DNA from: Lytechinus variegatus | Taxonomy: Eukaryota > Echinodermata > Echinoidea > Temnopleuroida > Toxopneustidae | Assembly: GCF_018143015.1 (NCBI RefSeq) | Contig: NC_054753.1 | Location: 30,470,292-30,534,291 of the forward strand | Reading direction: 5' to 3' | DNA: 64,000 nucleotides | Shown here: positions 47,191 to 60,125 of the stretch, in pieces | How the letters are laid out: every line of letters starts with the position of its first letter | Numbering within the stretch: the first letter of the stretch is position 1 | Position numbers and translations under genes: made by a program | Notes under the pieces: model-generated | What the model saw: only the letters and a program-made list of their open reading frames with translations | What the model was told of the DNA's origin: nothing | The model's database searches: none

Positions 47191-47685
47191 TTTAAATGTT
47201 CATCAGCAGTATTGTATACTCGACTTTGTACACTGTTTAAATCAAGGATCCGTAGATCGTTACATTTTTTTACACTGTAACCACATGTAGTGACAATAAC
47301 CATGTATTTTCATTGAAAGTTAACAAGTTCAGACTTGTGTTTTCCTACATGAAATAGCAACCTGGTTTTCTTTTCTTGTCTTGTCTGCCTCAACTGGATT
47401 AACTGGATATACAAACTATTAACATGTACATGTAAGTAGAGTGACCTATGAAATGAATTAAACATTTATACCTGATCACTTGGGAAAAAATCATTTTCTA
47501 TGGTCTGGTATGGATTTCTGCAAATGTAGAAGTTAATCCAGTGGTCTCTCATCTGCTTTGCCTCTGTATCTTACCCTTAGAGTTGTGCAGTTTCCCCCCC
47601 CCCTTCCATTCACTGGGCTCTCGTAATTCATTGCGCTTTAGAGGGATGCTCCAGGCTGACAATATTTATATCTCAATAAGTAGAA

Positions 47686-50600
47686 GAGCATGATCGGTTA
47701 AGGGTTCGCATTGAGGTGAAAAAAAAATTTTAAGGTACTTTTATCAAATTTGCTTTTAGAATAATCTTTGATATCTCAGGTTTCAAAAAGCTAAGTTTCA
47801 TGAAGATTGATGATGCCGAAAGTACCGGAATAGTCCATTTTATTCATGGGGGTGCTGCTACCTCTCATCACGGACGGACATTTCTACTCAAATTAAATTC
47901 ACTCTAGTTTTATTGTTTTTAAAGTTACGCTAATTTGGTTTGGATGTTCTTGCACTCTGAACATTTCTCTATTATCAGACATAATATAGTAGAAAAAAAA
48001 TATTGGGAACTAATTTTTTTGGGTTGGTGTTAACATTTCCATTTTGAAATTTCCGTCCGTGATGGAAAAAAAGATGAAAAGTTTTGTTATTCTTTATCAG
48101 AGTAGAAATAAAGAATAAAAAGGTTTAGAGGTATCTCTCTAAACACTGAACATCATTTTATTTGAACATGGCTAAAATCCATACATTTTATCCATATCAC
48201 AAACTCAGTCAAAAATGATCACGGACGGACATTAATTTGATCACAGACGGACAAAGTTAATTCACTCAAATTCATTTCACTCTAGTTTTATTGTTTTCAA
48301 AGTTACTCCAACTTTTTTTAATGGTCTTGCACTCTGAACATTAATCTATCATTAAAACATAAATTAGTAGGAAAAAAATATGGGAAGTAAACTTTCCTTG
48401 TAGATGTTAACATTTCCGTCCGTGATGAAATTAATGTCCATCCGTGATCATTTTTATTAGGATAATGTCTATGGATTCAGCTTTTTATTCTTTGTCAGAA
48501 TAGAAACAAAAATAAAAGTGGGTAGAAGTATTTCACTGGACACTGTTCATCATTTTATTTGAACATAGCTAAAATCCATACATTTTATGCATATAATAAA
48601 TCAATGAAATCAATGTAGCTTAAAGTAGACCAAAAGTGGAACATGATTTGCAATTATCAGCATGAGCTCACAATCTAAGATGGAATAACACACAATGAAA
48701 AGTGGGTAAAAACACTTGATTACTAATGAAAATTGTATGATTTATTGATTTTCATGATTTTCAGCTGTATTTTCATGGTCATTGTCATGAAAGAATAGGT
48801 ACTTAATCTGTAGATCCTCCAAGAACTCATTACAGACTACCAATACTGCAAATATCAGCCTGATCAGGTATTCTCTCTATGAGAAAATCCATTTTGAAAT
48901 GTGTTGCAAAGTGCAATGTACACGCACAATTTGAATATGCTACTTATGAAGCAATAATTAGCTATATTTGGAATAATTTCAAGGTCAAATGATATAGTTT
49001 TGAGTTCAAATATTTTATGTTGCTGAAAGTACATGTAGAACAAAAGTTGAACATGTCTTTCAAGTTTTGGCTTAAGCTCACCCTTTGTATTGAAATGACA
49101 CCCATTTGAAAGTCAATGTAAACACCATTTGAATGCCATATGATTCTGGAAAATTAGCCAATTTACTGTTTTTATTGAATTTTAGGTGTGTTTTCAAGGT
49201 CATTACCAACAATAAAAACTATTTCTGAAGATATATCCTTTTAATACCAATTACAGACTATCATCACAGAAGATATCAATGTCTTTTGGCATTTCATCTT
49301 TGAGTTATCACAATTTGAAAAGTGTTGAAAAGCATGTATGTGTCATTAACGTCAAATTTAGGGTGTTTACGACCATTTTGGAATGCGCAAATCAGCCCCT
49401 AAACATTCCGGTAGCAAAATTTCTCAAGTAACACTTGAAAATATGGGTAAATGTCTATCAAAACACAGAAATTGGTCCCCCTCCTCGATGGGACGGGAGG
49501 TGATCCGTGACCTTGAACTTGGCATCTTTTGAAAAAAATCCAACTTTGAGGGCGCCCTACAGGAAAACGACACACACTCTTGGGTCAATTTTTTGTAATT
49601 CTGTTGAGTATATGAAAGTCATAAATGTGCATAATATTTGGTTCTAAGCTAATTTAGTTTTGGATTTATGAGCCTCCAAACATGCTTCTGAAATCATTGA
49701 CACGGATGCTTAACGCCATTTTCGGTGACCTCGTGTGCGAAATCCGGTTGACAGGTCCGCGCTACAGTATACTCTGCATGTTTAGACCAAAAAGTTCTTC
49801 CAATTTACTTAAAATGAAGACTGTAATCAATCAAACTTTGCTGCAGTAGTCAATCAAAAATAGGCAATTTTATTTAAAATAATTTCTTTGAGTGCGCATT
49901 GGTTGCTATGGGAGGCCGTATCTTAGCAACCATTTGACCTTGGGGCAAAATATTTCAGATTTTTCCGTCAGACACTTGGGGCAACATTTGGTGCGAGTTT
50001 AAAGAAAATCGAAGAGGGTCGGGTGACAAGCATTGGTTGATTTGACATGGATTGACCCAAGAGGTAGACAAGTCCAAAGCTGTAGATTTCATCAATTCAA
50101 GCTTGCAGAAAGTAGGTGGTTTCAGACCGCCTCGAAGTTCGCCAGTTCCAGGTATTCTCTGATCGGGAAATTTACCCCGATCAGAAAATACCAGGTATTT
50201 TGGTAATGTGAAAGCAAACTACGCGTAATCTCCCCGAAAGAAAATACCCGCTAAATAGTAGGTACTTGGCGAAATTACGAGAACTTTCGTGGGGATTTTT
50301 CCAAGGTCGCAGGTATTTTGGCGATGTGAAAGCAAATTACGGGAACTTTTATCCCAGCGTGTCGTTGGGCGCGGTGGCGTGGGTGGCTGCTGGGCTAGAG
50401 ATTTTGAATCTCCCGCCTTGCCTGCTTATCAGACCACACTGCGCATGCTCGTAACTTCGGGAACTTATCCCGAAGGATGTGTTTCGGGGCGGTGTGAATG
50501 CAGGAATAATTAACGGGTATTTTTAGCCTTAAAAAGTTCTCGTAATTTAACGGGGATTCTTGTGATCGAGGCGGTTTGAAACCGCCTAGTGATTGAGAAG

Positions 50601-52269
50601 AAGTAGAATGCAATGCATAATCTGATAAGCAGAAAAATCAATTTTTCCATGTACAAACTTATGGATTCACAATGCTTCTAACAGAACATAGGTTTGTGAA
50701 AATTACATGAATACCTTTTTTCGAAGTCCATTTTGGAGCTAATTTTAAGCAAATCGCTTATCTGGTAAACTGTGAAAATGCATAAAGCTTGCACTGCAGT
50801 GTTTAGAAGTTAAGCTTTGGAGATGAATATCAATTTCAATTTTGGATTCGGTCAGGGCCTAAATACATGAGGGCTGTTGATGTTATGGGGTGTCTCCGCT
50901 TTGATATATGCAAAAGATGGATTTAAAGAGAGCCCCTGACAAGTGTTGATCCAACAAACAAGCATAAGGATCAGCGACCTGTTAATCTTTTAGATTTAGT
51001 TTTTGGACCTTAAAAAAACATCTTTGCTCTTGGAAAATTAATGCCTAAAATCATCATGATCATAAAAATACTTGTATCAACATGATCAATAATCAACTAG
51101 CTGTTGATTTTGAACCTACTTGTATTCTACACTTTAAAAAGACAATAGGGGAAGGCGGGGTAAGTTGTGACACTTTTTGCATTTTGCACGTTAGAATTGA
51201 TATGACTAGTAATATTGTAGAAATAAGTACCTTACCTTTAAATTTGATTCTTGGGAAATATTTTTCACCTATATATATAACTTTCTACCCCCACGCTGAA
51301 TGTCATTGTGACCTTTGAAAAAAAGGATGTCAAATTGCTCAACTTGCCCCATCTGTGGGGTAAGTTGTGCCATCGTCTGGGGTAAGTTGAGCCACAAAAA
51401 CTATGTAAAAAATGTATGCGGGAAGAACCAGGATGTCAATTTTTCATTTAAAGTCTTTTCACTTGCTAATTCTCTATGGATACTAACATCTTCTGAAAGT
51501 AAAAGGACTGTCATGTGAATTTGCTCCTTTCTGCCTGCATATCAATGGCTTTTTACATTTTTTATTTTTTTTTATTATACATCACCTATTCTTTACATTC
51601 GATTTTGACAAGAAATGTGTTAAGAGCAATCGTATGTCTAGATTATACTGTGCGTCTAGCATAGAAATCAAGTTGCTACATCTTAAATCAAGTTGCAGCA
51701 ACTTGATTGAAGTTGTAGCAACTTGATTGTGCAACTAATACTGTTTAATATTATTAAAATATGTACAAATCATCAAAACAATTGCATTTGTTTACCAAAA
51801 AAAGTACTAAGAACTTTTTACAGAGTACTTCCATTGTATTTTAATTGTGTCCGTCCGTGATGTCCGTCCCAGATGTCCGTCCATGATGGAAAATATTTGC
51901 AATTCTCACAGAAGTTTGATATTGGTTAAGAATTCAATATGCTGAACATAAGAAGCTAACATACCCGAGTGTTAGGTGCATTAACAATAATTGGTCCATG
52001 TAAAGCTGTTTAGATAGAAACAATAAAAATGTACAAAAATTCTAAAAACCACATTTCTATCTTGTCCGTCCATGATATGGCACATTTAGTGGATACCTGT
52101 GTTTGTAGGTAACCATGGCAACAAACTTTTTTAATCATTCAGCATACTATGTCCTACCCTTCACTATAAAACACAAAGGAACCTTGTTCATCTTATTCCT
52201 AATTTGTTACAAGCCTTCAAAACTTTCAAAATCTATCAAATGTCCGTCCGTGATGAACCGATCATGCTC
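47686..52269. mobile_element. 4584-bp nonautonomous DNA transposon with subterminal motif clusters
   Basis: The ends GAGCATGATCGGTT (47686-47699) and AACCGATCATGCTC (52256-52269) are perfect 14-bp inverted repeats. AGAA flanks them at 47682-47685 and 52270-52273. Eleven copies of TGTCCGTCCGTGAT or one- to two-base variants lie within about 760 bases of the left end and 425 bases of the right end. No transposase frame was seen in the body. A hairpin-ended element is inserted at 50113-50589. Superfamily unknown; GAG ends with a 4-bp duplication recall Sola-type elements, but that is a guess. Confidence 0.78.
50113..50589. mobile_element. Hairpin-ended MITE, family C, second copy
   Basis: TAGGTGGTTTCAGACCGCC on the left and GGCGGTTTGAAACCGCCTA on the right. 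The interior is inverted relative to 17474-17938 and shares GCGCATGCTCGTAA. It is nested inside the 4.6-kb transposon. Confidence 0.75.
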
Positions 52270-52960
52270 AGAAGATGAATATTCACAAAGCAAAATGCTG
52301 AAAATTTGATCAAAATCGGATTACAAATAACAAAGTTATTAAATTTTAAAGATTTGCATTATTCTAGTGAAACCGTTCTCGGCATGTCTTCATGAATATT
52401 CATTAGTTGGGCTGATGATGTCATATCCCCACTTGTTCTTTCGTATTTTCGTTTATGAAATTAGGTTTATTCATAAATTTTGTACTGAGAACTAAAACAA
52501 TTGGATTGACTGATTAAGTGTATTTTATTTATTGAGCATACAACTTAATTCATCATAAAGGAGACACGTCATAATACAAGTTTATGAAAAAATGGAACAA
52601 TTATGATTATATGTAATAACATAAGATAAAGAAATGTGGGGATGTGACATCAGCCAATCTAATGAATATTCATGAAGACTTGCCGAGTACATTATCACCA
52701 GAATAATGCAAATCTTTAAAATTCAATAACTTTGTTTTTTGTTATCCGATTTTGATGAAATTTTGAGCATTTTGCTCAGTGAATTGTACTTCTATTTATT
52801 TAGATATGAATATTTTCTGCCTGGAGTATCCTTTGAAAGGGGGAAGTCAACTTTGATATCAAAGTGTTTTTTTTACGAGGCAGAAAATAAGAGAACATAA
52901 ATCAATGTGTAGGTTCTGTGGTCTGTTTCCAAAATGAGTGACATTCATAAGACTAACCAG

Positions 52961-53214
52961 GGCCCTGTCTTATACAGTTACGATTGATTCAATCAATTGT
53001 AACTCTATGGAAATCCACCAGGGTCATAACTTGTTCTACAGAAAGTTTGACTTTTGTATCCAAAGAGACACAAAGTGAAGCTTCAAGAAAACAATGAATG
53101 CATGAATATACATAGCTAGAAAATATTTTGAAACAAACATGCATAGTGGATGTTGACGTTGCTGGCCATCCATAGTTGCGATTGATCGGATCAATCGCAA
53201 CTCTTGGGGGGCCC
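52961..53214. mobile_element. MITE, family D, second copy
   Basis: It begins GGCCCTGTCTTATACAGTT, has an adjacent hairpin around GATTGATTCAATCAATTG, and ends with GATTGATCGGATCAATCGCA and GGGGGGCCC. It shares its interior with the intronic copy at 23941-24212. Confidence 0.78.
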
Positions 53215-53272
53215 AGATCTCCAATATAGAAGAAACATCCCCAGCAATGAAAAAACAAACTTATGGCCATTA

Positions 53273-53699
53273 AGGCCACCGCACACCTTATGACTGTTCA
53301 CTATCAGATTTTGGAATAATCGCATTTTGCTCATTTTCTGAAAATATGAATGTAACATATCATTTTATCATTTTATATGAGGCTAAAATTAATGGAAAGA
53401 ATACTAATATAACCATTTTGAAAGATTACAAGCCTTTTTTTTGAGTAAAGACCAAATAAGTTTCAAATCGTAGCCAATCGTACGACTGCTATGACATCAT
53501 TACGACTAGATATCAAATTTGCCTTTATTCTAAGAAAAAGAAGGATGATAGCATAGTCACAAATTTTGAACATAGGTATTCGTGCAATGATTTTGAACAT
53601 TACACAATCAGATATTCCAAGTCCCAATATTAGCATCAAATTCTACTACGTTTTATTCTAAAATTGGATGGCGAACAGTCGTAAGGTGTGCGTTGGCCT
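53273..53699. mobile_element. 427-bp MITE with TTA target duplication
   Basis: TTA lies at 53270-53272 and 53700-53702. The inverted ends run about 28 bases: AGGCCACCGCACACCTTATG on the left and CGTAAGGTGTGCGTTGGCCT on the right. A TTA target fits the PIF/Harbinger group. Confidence 0.82.
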
Positions 53700-53702
53700 T
53701 TA

Positions 53703-54369
53703 GACCCACATCTGGACATATCCTCAGACCATGAACGATGTCTTCCTACTCTTTGGAAATATTGTCTGGATTCGATGTCATGCCGACAGCACCCAGCAGA
53801 AATGCTTGTGATTACTCATACAATCTTTCAAAATAGAAAGACTATTTATGTCCAAGTACCGTAGTTGTGACAAGATTGTTTGCTTTGAACATGAACCTAC
53901 TGCTCTGACTAGGTCCATGCTTTGAAGGAGGTGGGGGGGGGGTACCATAATGAATGTTGCATTGATCTGGTGTGATCTGACTAGGATGGGGGGAGGGGGT
54001 CACTCACTCTTTACAAGATAACACCATCCTTGTCCATGGATTTTCAAACAGGACCCTAATGCCTCAGTCATATTTTCTCTATGGCGGCCATACGGGGAGT
54101 AAAAACAGCCGTTTTAACATTTTTTGTATCAGCTACATAAAGGTGGTTTGAATAAAATGAACAAAACGGCTGATTTCGACTCGCAGTAGGGGAAATGTGG
54201 CTATAGCATAAAGTAAGTAATAATGCTTCAACCTCAGAGTACTAAAAATACTTTTGTCCCATTTTTTCCTTAAATACATTAATCAAAGTATGGTTTCCAT
54301 CTTGTAATGATAGTCCCCCCCAAAAAAAAAAAAATAAAAAAATCCTTTCAGGGAGATTAAACTGGTCTA
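53703..54369. other. Unannotated intergenic DNA
   Basis: No gene recognised. G-runs at 53935 and 53985 and an A-run at 54320 may be scraps of G/C-ended MITEs. Confidence 0.45.
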
Positions 54370-54373
54370 TTAA

Positions 54374-54895
54374 AGCTTGTGTATGGTTTTGGTAAATCCA
54401 CCAAAATGCACATATCACTATTCCAATTCATTGCTAGCTAATATGAATTGATATGCCCTATAACAGTTGTGATGTGGAGGATATGAAATGAAAATGTGTT
54501 TTACAGGATAAATTTTGCGATTTTACATGGAAATTTAACTTGATCGGGTCACCTGATCAAATTAAAATATCTGTGTGTTTTTGTCTTTCAATTAAATCCT
54601 ATTCCAAATCATGGAATGGGCTGAAACTTTCATGATATGTTCTTTGTCTGTAACTTTTGGATATTTAATCATTAAATTTATAAGATAAATGCTTGAATGC
54701 CCATTTTTTAAACTTAAAACAAGCATCGCAGAGAGAGGGCGCTATATATCCAAGATTTGAATATTTGAAATTTTCTCAGAGAAGTGCAGTTGGAAAAATA
54801 TCTAACGGTCTCTATGCTTCAGTAAGACTGTCATATTGGATGATATTCGATTATCAATCACATTATTGACCCTTTACCAAAGCTATACACAGCCT
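54374..54895. mobile_element. 522-bp TTAA-flanked MITE
   Basis: TTAA lies at 54370-54373 and 54896-54899. The inverted ends are AGCTTGTGTATGGTTTTGG and the complement of AGGCTGTGTATAGCTTTGG, about 23 bases each. No coding capacity. Confidence 0.82.
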
Positions 54896-54935
54896 TTAAA
54901 CAGATTTGTTTTACAAAGAATTTGTGATAATGGTA

Positions 54936-55007
54936 TTACTTTGCATATTTTGGTAACAGACTCTGCATGTATTACTTTGCATATTTTGGTAACAGACTCT
55001 GCATGTA
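54936..55007. repeat. Tandem duplication of 36 bases
   Basis: The block beginning TACTTTGCATATTTTGGTAA and ending ACTCTGCATGTA occurs twice in a row with no visible change. Confidence 0.85.
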
Positions 55008-56644
55008 GCCAATAAAAATGAAAGTTTTCAATGGTTTACCATTATTGGTAATTATCATTGATCTTTGTCATAACACTTTATAATACTGTAACAGGCCCTT
55101 GGTCTATATCTGATCTTCAAGCAGATCAAGGGGGCGTTTCATGAAAAAAATAGTTGGTTTTCTCCGACTAATTTCATTTTCTCCGACAATTCAGCATCTC
55201 CGACTAAATTCCATTTCAGGAAAATTTGTCACAGAAAATCACTGACAAATTTATTGCAAACCACTGACTAATTCTGAAAATGCTGTCAGTGGTCCTCTAC
55301 CTTCCGACTAAGCAGCCTGTTGAGGACCTTAGCAGATTAATTGGCCGATTTCAGTCAATTTTTACTAACAAATTTTTAACTTCAACTTCTAAAATTATTT
55401 AAGCCTACATAGCATCTAGGGCTAGGCAAAGCAACTTTTAATTATCTAAGTCTATTAATGAAAGAATCTGTCTTTTCAAATTGCTGATAATACTATTGAG
55501 CATTCAACTCATCATTGGTTTACATCCATCTGAATACAAAGACTTAATTTAATTTGATTTTCTGTTGATGTACCTTAATGTATTCTAATATTTCAATAGG
55601 TGTATATCAATATGTTATTTTTCTTGAAACAAATTTTGAGGTACTCAAGTGAAGTAAGCTAAGATTGTAGTTTACTTAGTTCTGGTTCTGGTTTCAGTTA
55701 TTACATGTACCATTGATTTTGTCATTTGCTGATGCATATTCTTATACAAGCATGCCTGATCAAGTTATAGGCCTACTTGCATTCATTTGTAGGCATACTT
55801 GCATTTTGTAAAAATTGTATTTTTTTATAAATACATTAATAATACTAGCCTAGAATTCCTTGATGTAATATATTTCACTTCATGCAAACGATTGATGTGA
55901 ATCAGTTGTAAATTGTAACTGTAGTTCGCTGGTACAGACATAGTGTGAACACACCCCAAACATTTCAATAGAGTTCAACTAATGTAGACATATGAACATG
56001 ACTCTGACTGTCAATAGGAATATCAATCCCTTGTGTGAACATGTCCCAGGATCTGAGATCTAATTAGCTGGAATTAATAACGCCAATATTAAGATCCCTA
56101 ACTAGGTCAGGGTCATGGGGATGAAAAGCACTATCGTTACAGAAAATATGTCCTTTAATGCTGCTAAAGTTTAATATCTGATGGTATGGATTTGAAATCA
56201 GGTTATTTTTGATTGACACTTCTCTAAAGCTCCCCAAAGAACTGGATTTACTTTTGTGGGAAGCAGAGCTGTCTCGATACAGATTGGGTTTTTTTTGTAA
56301 AATTCTATGTCATATATTTTTTAATTGTATGTTATAGCTATAGATGTGAAGGGAACAGGAGCTTTTATGGATTTAATACCTTATCCCTACTAGCAGGGAG
56401 ACATCAAGAAGGTATGCAAATTACTTTAATTCTTAGCATATTCATTATAGTGTTATGTCATATCACCTAATACAGAGGTGGGAACAACAGCAAAGTGCTT
56501 TACATATAATGTTATTACTTGATTTATTAGATACTGGCTTGGTTTTACACAATGTATACACGTTCTCCACTCCCTAAGGATCATTTCAACGAGAATTTGT
56601 AAACTCCATGCTATTCTGGGCATACTACATTGCCTTTCGCATCC
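55008..56644. other. AT-rich intergenic DNA with a MITE scrap
   Basis: AGGGGGCGTTTCATGA at about 55128 followed by repeated CTCCGACTAA looks like a MITE fragment. No gene seen elsewhere. Confidence 0.45.
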
Positions 56645-56735
56645 TCAATGGTACCCATTTATCACCCGGGTGGAGAGTGGCAAAGTGTGGATTAACGCAA
56701 TGCCAAAGGACCTAGGCCTTGGTGGGATTTTCACC
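56645..56735 (-). repeat. SINE fragment
   Basis: GGTACCCATTTATCACCCGG followed by GAGTGGCAAAGTGTGGATTA matches part of the SINE body in minus orientation. Confidence 0.55.
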
Positions 56736-56825
56736 AGTGATTATAAGATTCATTTTATGACCTTAGTGACTAAATTGAAACTGCAGAGCTACATTGGTTG
56801 CCTAAAGATTCTAATCATTTTTCGT

Positions 56826-57066
56826 GTCATAATAATAAATAGGCATTTATATAGTGCCATCTATCTAGAAATTTTCTGTTCTGAGGGCTTTACCTCAGTG
56901 CATTCAAGGAATCAATCCTGCCGGGTACCCATTTACCTCACCTGGGTCGAGTGCAGCACAATGTGGATAAATTTATTGCTGAAGGAATTTACGCCATGGC
57001 TGGGATTCGAACCCACGACCATCTGTTTTACAGTCAGAAGACTAATCCACTGGGCCACAATGCTCC
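56826..57066 (-). repeat. tRNA-derived SINE, well preserved
   Basis: On the minus strand it starts GGAGCATTGTGGCCCAGTGG (box A region). Box B GGGTTCGAATCCC follows, then the CAGCAATAAATTTATCCACA body. The tail is AT-rich with ATTATTATGA. The plus-strand frame across it is an artefact. Confidence 0.85.
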
Positions 57067-57892
57067 ATGGAGATGAAATTTCTGATTTTCCTTGACCTGC
57101 TTTGTTTGTCTGGTTTCTGTTTTGTTTGTGTTTTGGTCTTACTCCTAGTTGTTTTTCTTACCTTTTGGTATAATTCTATTTAGTCCATTTACCATATGTA
57201 TTATTCTCAGTTAGGCCAGTCAAACCACCTGGTTTAATACCATTTAGTCTATAGATGAAGTGTTTGTGAATCAAATCATTTTACAGACTAAAAAGTAATA
57301 AGTGGATGAGATGGAAATAGATTAACTGGGCATTAAAGCGAGCCATTACACTTGAAGTTTAGTGAAGAGCAAAAATTTGATATGGTGGGCTTAGACCATG
57401 TGGCATTTGATTATCTGAGGAGATTGACTGCTTGTGAACTGAATAAATACCCATCATCATGGAAACAACTGCACTAAATAATGAGATAATTTACTAAAGC
57501 CTATTTTTCTATCTCCCTTGCATGAATACTGTTGTTTATTTCTGTTTAATGGTGATCCATGAAGGAGGAGGCTGATTTCCTGTGTTTAATAGAAAAGGGA
57601 AGATAGAAGTACCGATTTGGACATTTGGAACAATCGGTCTGTCGTTAGCTGACCAAACTCTTGTCTGAGACCTCGGTCATCAAAGGGTGAAGGAGTCTGA
57701 TTGCTTCAGGCCCGATGTTCTATCATTTCACTCATTAAAGTTATTCTATCATCCCTTAAAAAAACTTATTTCAATACTTGAAAATGATCTAAATGTGGAT
57801 TATTGTTTGAGAATACAAATCTGAATGTCTCTATTTAAAGTTGATAATATTCAGTTATTAAAGATATTTGTTTAATGGTTTGTTACTGTAAA
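57067..57892. other. AT-rich intergenic DNA
   Basis: No gene or repeat family recognised. Confidence 0.45.
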
Positions 57893-58728
57893 AGCTGTTA
57901 TTTTCGCGTACAGAATTTTTCGCGAATCGCGGGGTCCCGACATTTTCGCGGGTTGTTAAATTCGCGATCGGAAGATGTACCATACATTTCCACAGCATTT
58001 CAAAGAAGCAAAACTAGTGCAATTCATGTGGAAATATCTACACTTCCAAGTCACCTTGCTGATATGTCTTTTGTACATAAATATGTCCCTGTAAAAACAG
58101 TTACAAATTGTGGAAAAAGTGGCTTAAATTTCACTTTTTTAACCTTTAGATCTAAAAATTCATCATGCCACAGGATCTATAGGGTTAAGCAATCTTTGGA
58201 ATTTGTGTTTTGTTCGATTCATTTTTCAAAAAGTTGGTAAAAAGTGCAAAATTGTGGAATTTAGTGAACAGAATGTTCACCTTAAAAATTCTGGTCATGT
58301 GACTTATGAATATTAATGAGTATGCAAATAGCTACCAATACGTGTGTATAGAGTCAATCAGATGACAATAAAATCAAATTGCTTCATGGAAAATACATTT
58401 TAATATTACAGTGAGTGTATAAATATTGATAAAATAATGTTAGAAAATAGTTTAGGCCCTGAATTTTGTTTGAGAAATTAAAAAAAGTGAAATTCTAGCT
58501 AACTTTTTGAATCAATAACTGTACTTTCTAAGCCTTATTTTTTGTACATATAGAGGTGCATATCTCCATTTTCTCATTATGCAGGATGTTTTCAATAGCA
58601 AAGCTTTGCTGTTGGGGGCATTGGCGCTGACTAAGAAATGTGTCAAAATTTTCGCGTGTTGTTAAATTCGCGGCCGATCGGCAATTCGCGAAATCCGCGA
58701 AAATAAAACCCCCGCGAAAATAACAGCT
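57893..58728. mobile_element. Inverted-repeat element with TTTTCGCG ends
   Basis: The left end AGCTGTTATTTTCGCG mirrors CGCGAAAATAACAGCT at 58713-58728. Inside each end, further TTCGCG blocks (TTGTTAAATTCGCG and similar) lie at both sides, 57950-57967 and about 58650-58675. About 836 bases, no recognisable protein. The plus-strand frame at 57875-58240 has no family signature. Confidence 0.7.
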
Positions 58729-59727
58729 CCTAGTATTGTAATGGCTCATCTCAATTTCTTTAAAACTTGAAACACAAAACAAAATTACACCTTTAACATG
58801 AAGGGCACATGTACGACCCCCCCCCCAAAAAAAAAACAATATGACTTGGGTCTACTAATGGTTTCTTTATGATTTCATTAAAGGCAGGGTGTAGGGGTTA
58901 CAACATTCTTTCTGAACCCAGGTTTGTTTTCAAAACAATGAGTAGATAGATATGATGCACAGGATAAGGTCATCAAAATAAAGAATTGAGAAGATTGTAG
59001 CATTGTTTTGTTCGAAAATCTGCCTAATTTTATTAAAATTGAGATTGAGGCATATGGGACAAGTAACAATTACTGGTGAGAGAATGAGAGAGTCTTAGAG
59101 TGAGAAAGAGAGAGTGTAGTAAAACGAGGGCAGAGAGAGAGAGCGCAAAATGGAAGTAAGAAATAAAGAAAAAAAGGTAAATGATAGTGAAAGAATTTGA
59201 AATTTAGAAGTAAATGGTGAAAGAAACTAGAAATAGAAACTAGATTACAGACAAAAACATCAATAAAAAACGGTGGATAACAATAGAATTTTTTTCTTTT
59301 TACTGCGAATCCCATAGGACCCACACCTGAGAACCAGACGAGGATATTCCTAACCAAAAATCTTTCTTTAGTCGGGTCACCTTGCCTTCCTGCGCCCCTT
59401 TCCTTCAAAACTTCTCTCAGACCGCAGCCCTCCCTCGGCAGATGGTGTTGCATCTGGGCTCAAGTCCCTTAAAGGTAAACAGTCAGTCTTTTGTGACCAA
59501 TAAAAGTAGTGAAACTAAATCAGTCTAGACTGTTCAAAATGAACCCAATGGTAGCCTAATGTTGAAGCAAAATTGTACTCAGAACAAAAAAAAAAATTTA
59601 GGAAATTATGTCCATCAAGGAAGGTTGCATGGTGATTTGAAGAGGAAGTTTACCCAGTTGTCAATTTTTAATGAAAGCATTAAATTAAAATGCTAAAAAA
59701 TTAATAAAACAAATTATGAAAAATATA
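58729..59727. other. Intergenic DNA, no gene seen
   Basis: GA-rich simple sequence lies at about 59080-59150, and C-run/A-run scraps at 58815. Minus-strand frames here are low complexity. Confidence 0.45.
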
Positions 59728-59955
59728 AAGTGACGGTCTAATGGTTAAGACTCTCCTCTTTCAATCTGAAAGATGTGGGTTCGATTTCAAGACATGATGT
59801 GTTTGCCTTCAGCAAGAAATTTACCCACATTGTGCTGCACTCAACCCATGTGAGGTGATTGGGTACGGGCAGGAATCGGTAGAATAGCTTAGCCAGGGTA
59901 ATATATACATGTAGGAGTGGCTTGAGCACCTAACAAGGTGGATACGTGTTGATAA
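59728..59955 (+). repeat. tRNA-derived SINE
   Basis: GTGACGGTCTAATGGTTAAG (box A-like), then GTGGGTTCGATTTC (diverged box B) and CAGCAAGAAATTTACCCACA, ending near AACAAGGTGGATACGTG. Confidence 0.8.
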
Positions 59956-60125
59956 AGTCTAAAATGGCATGTTAATACAGATTGCCTGTTGCTATTAGTT
60001 GCAAGCAGTGATAAAGGTATAGGCCTACCACTCGTTTCTGATTGTCCTATCACTCGCAAGGGGCAATAACAACATACAATGCTTACAGGGCATATTATTG
60101 AAACTTGATAAATAATTAAACTTAA

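Larger units (their letters stand above)
47641..52833. mobile_element. TTAA MITE family A split by a 4.6-kb transposon
   Basis: The first 45 bases (GGATGCTCCAGGCTGACAAT onward) are the left end of the MITE family seen whole at 60126-60698. The rest of that MITE resumes at 52270 and ends GCCTGGAGTATCCT. Removing 47686-52269 and one AGAA restores a normal MITE of about 600 bases. The TTAA target is no longer recognisable at both sides. Confidence 0.75.

Noticed and set aside
51848..51887. Tandem TGTCCGTCCGTGAT copies as a CRISPR array
   Set aside because: The 13-base period leaves no spacers, the genome is eukaryotic, and the motif recurs near both ends of a transposon.
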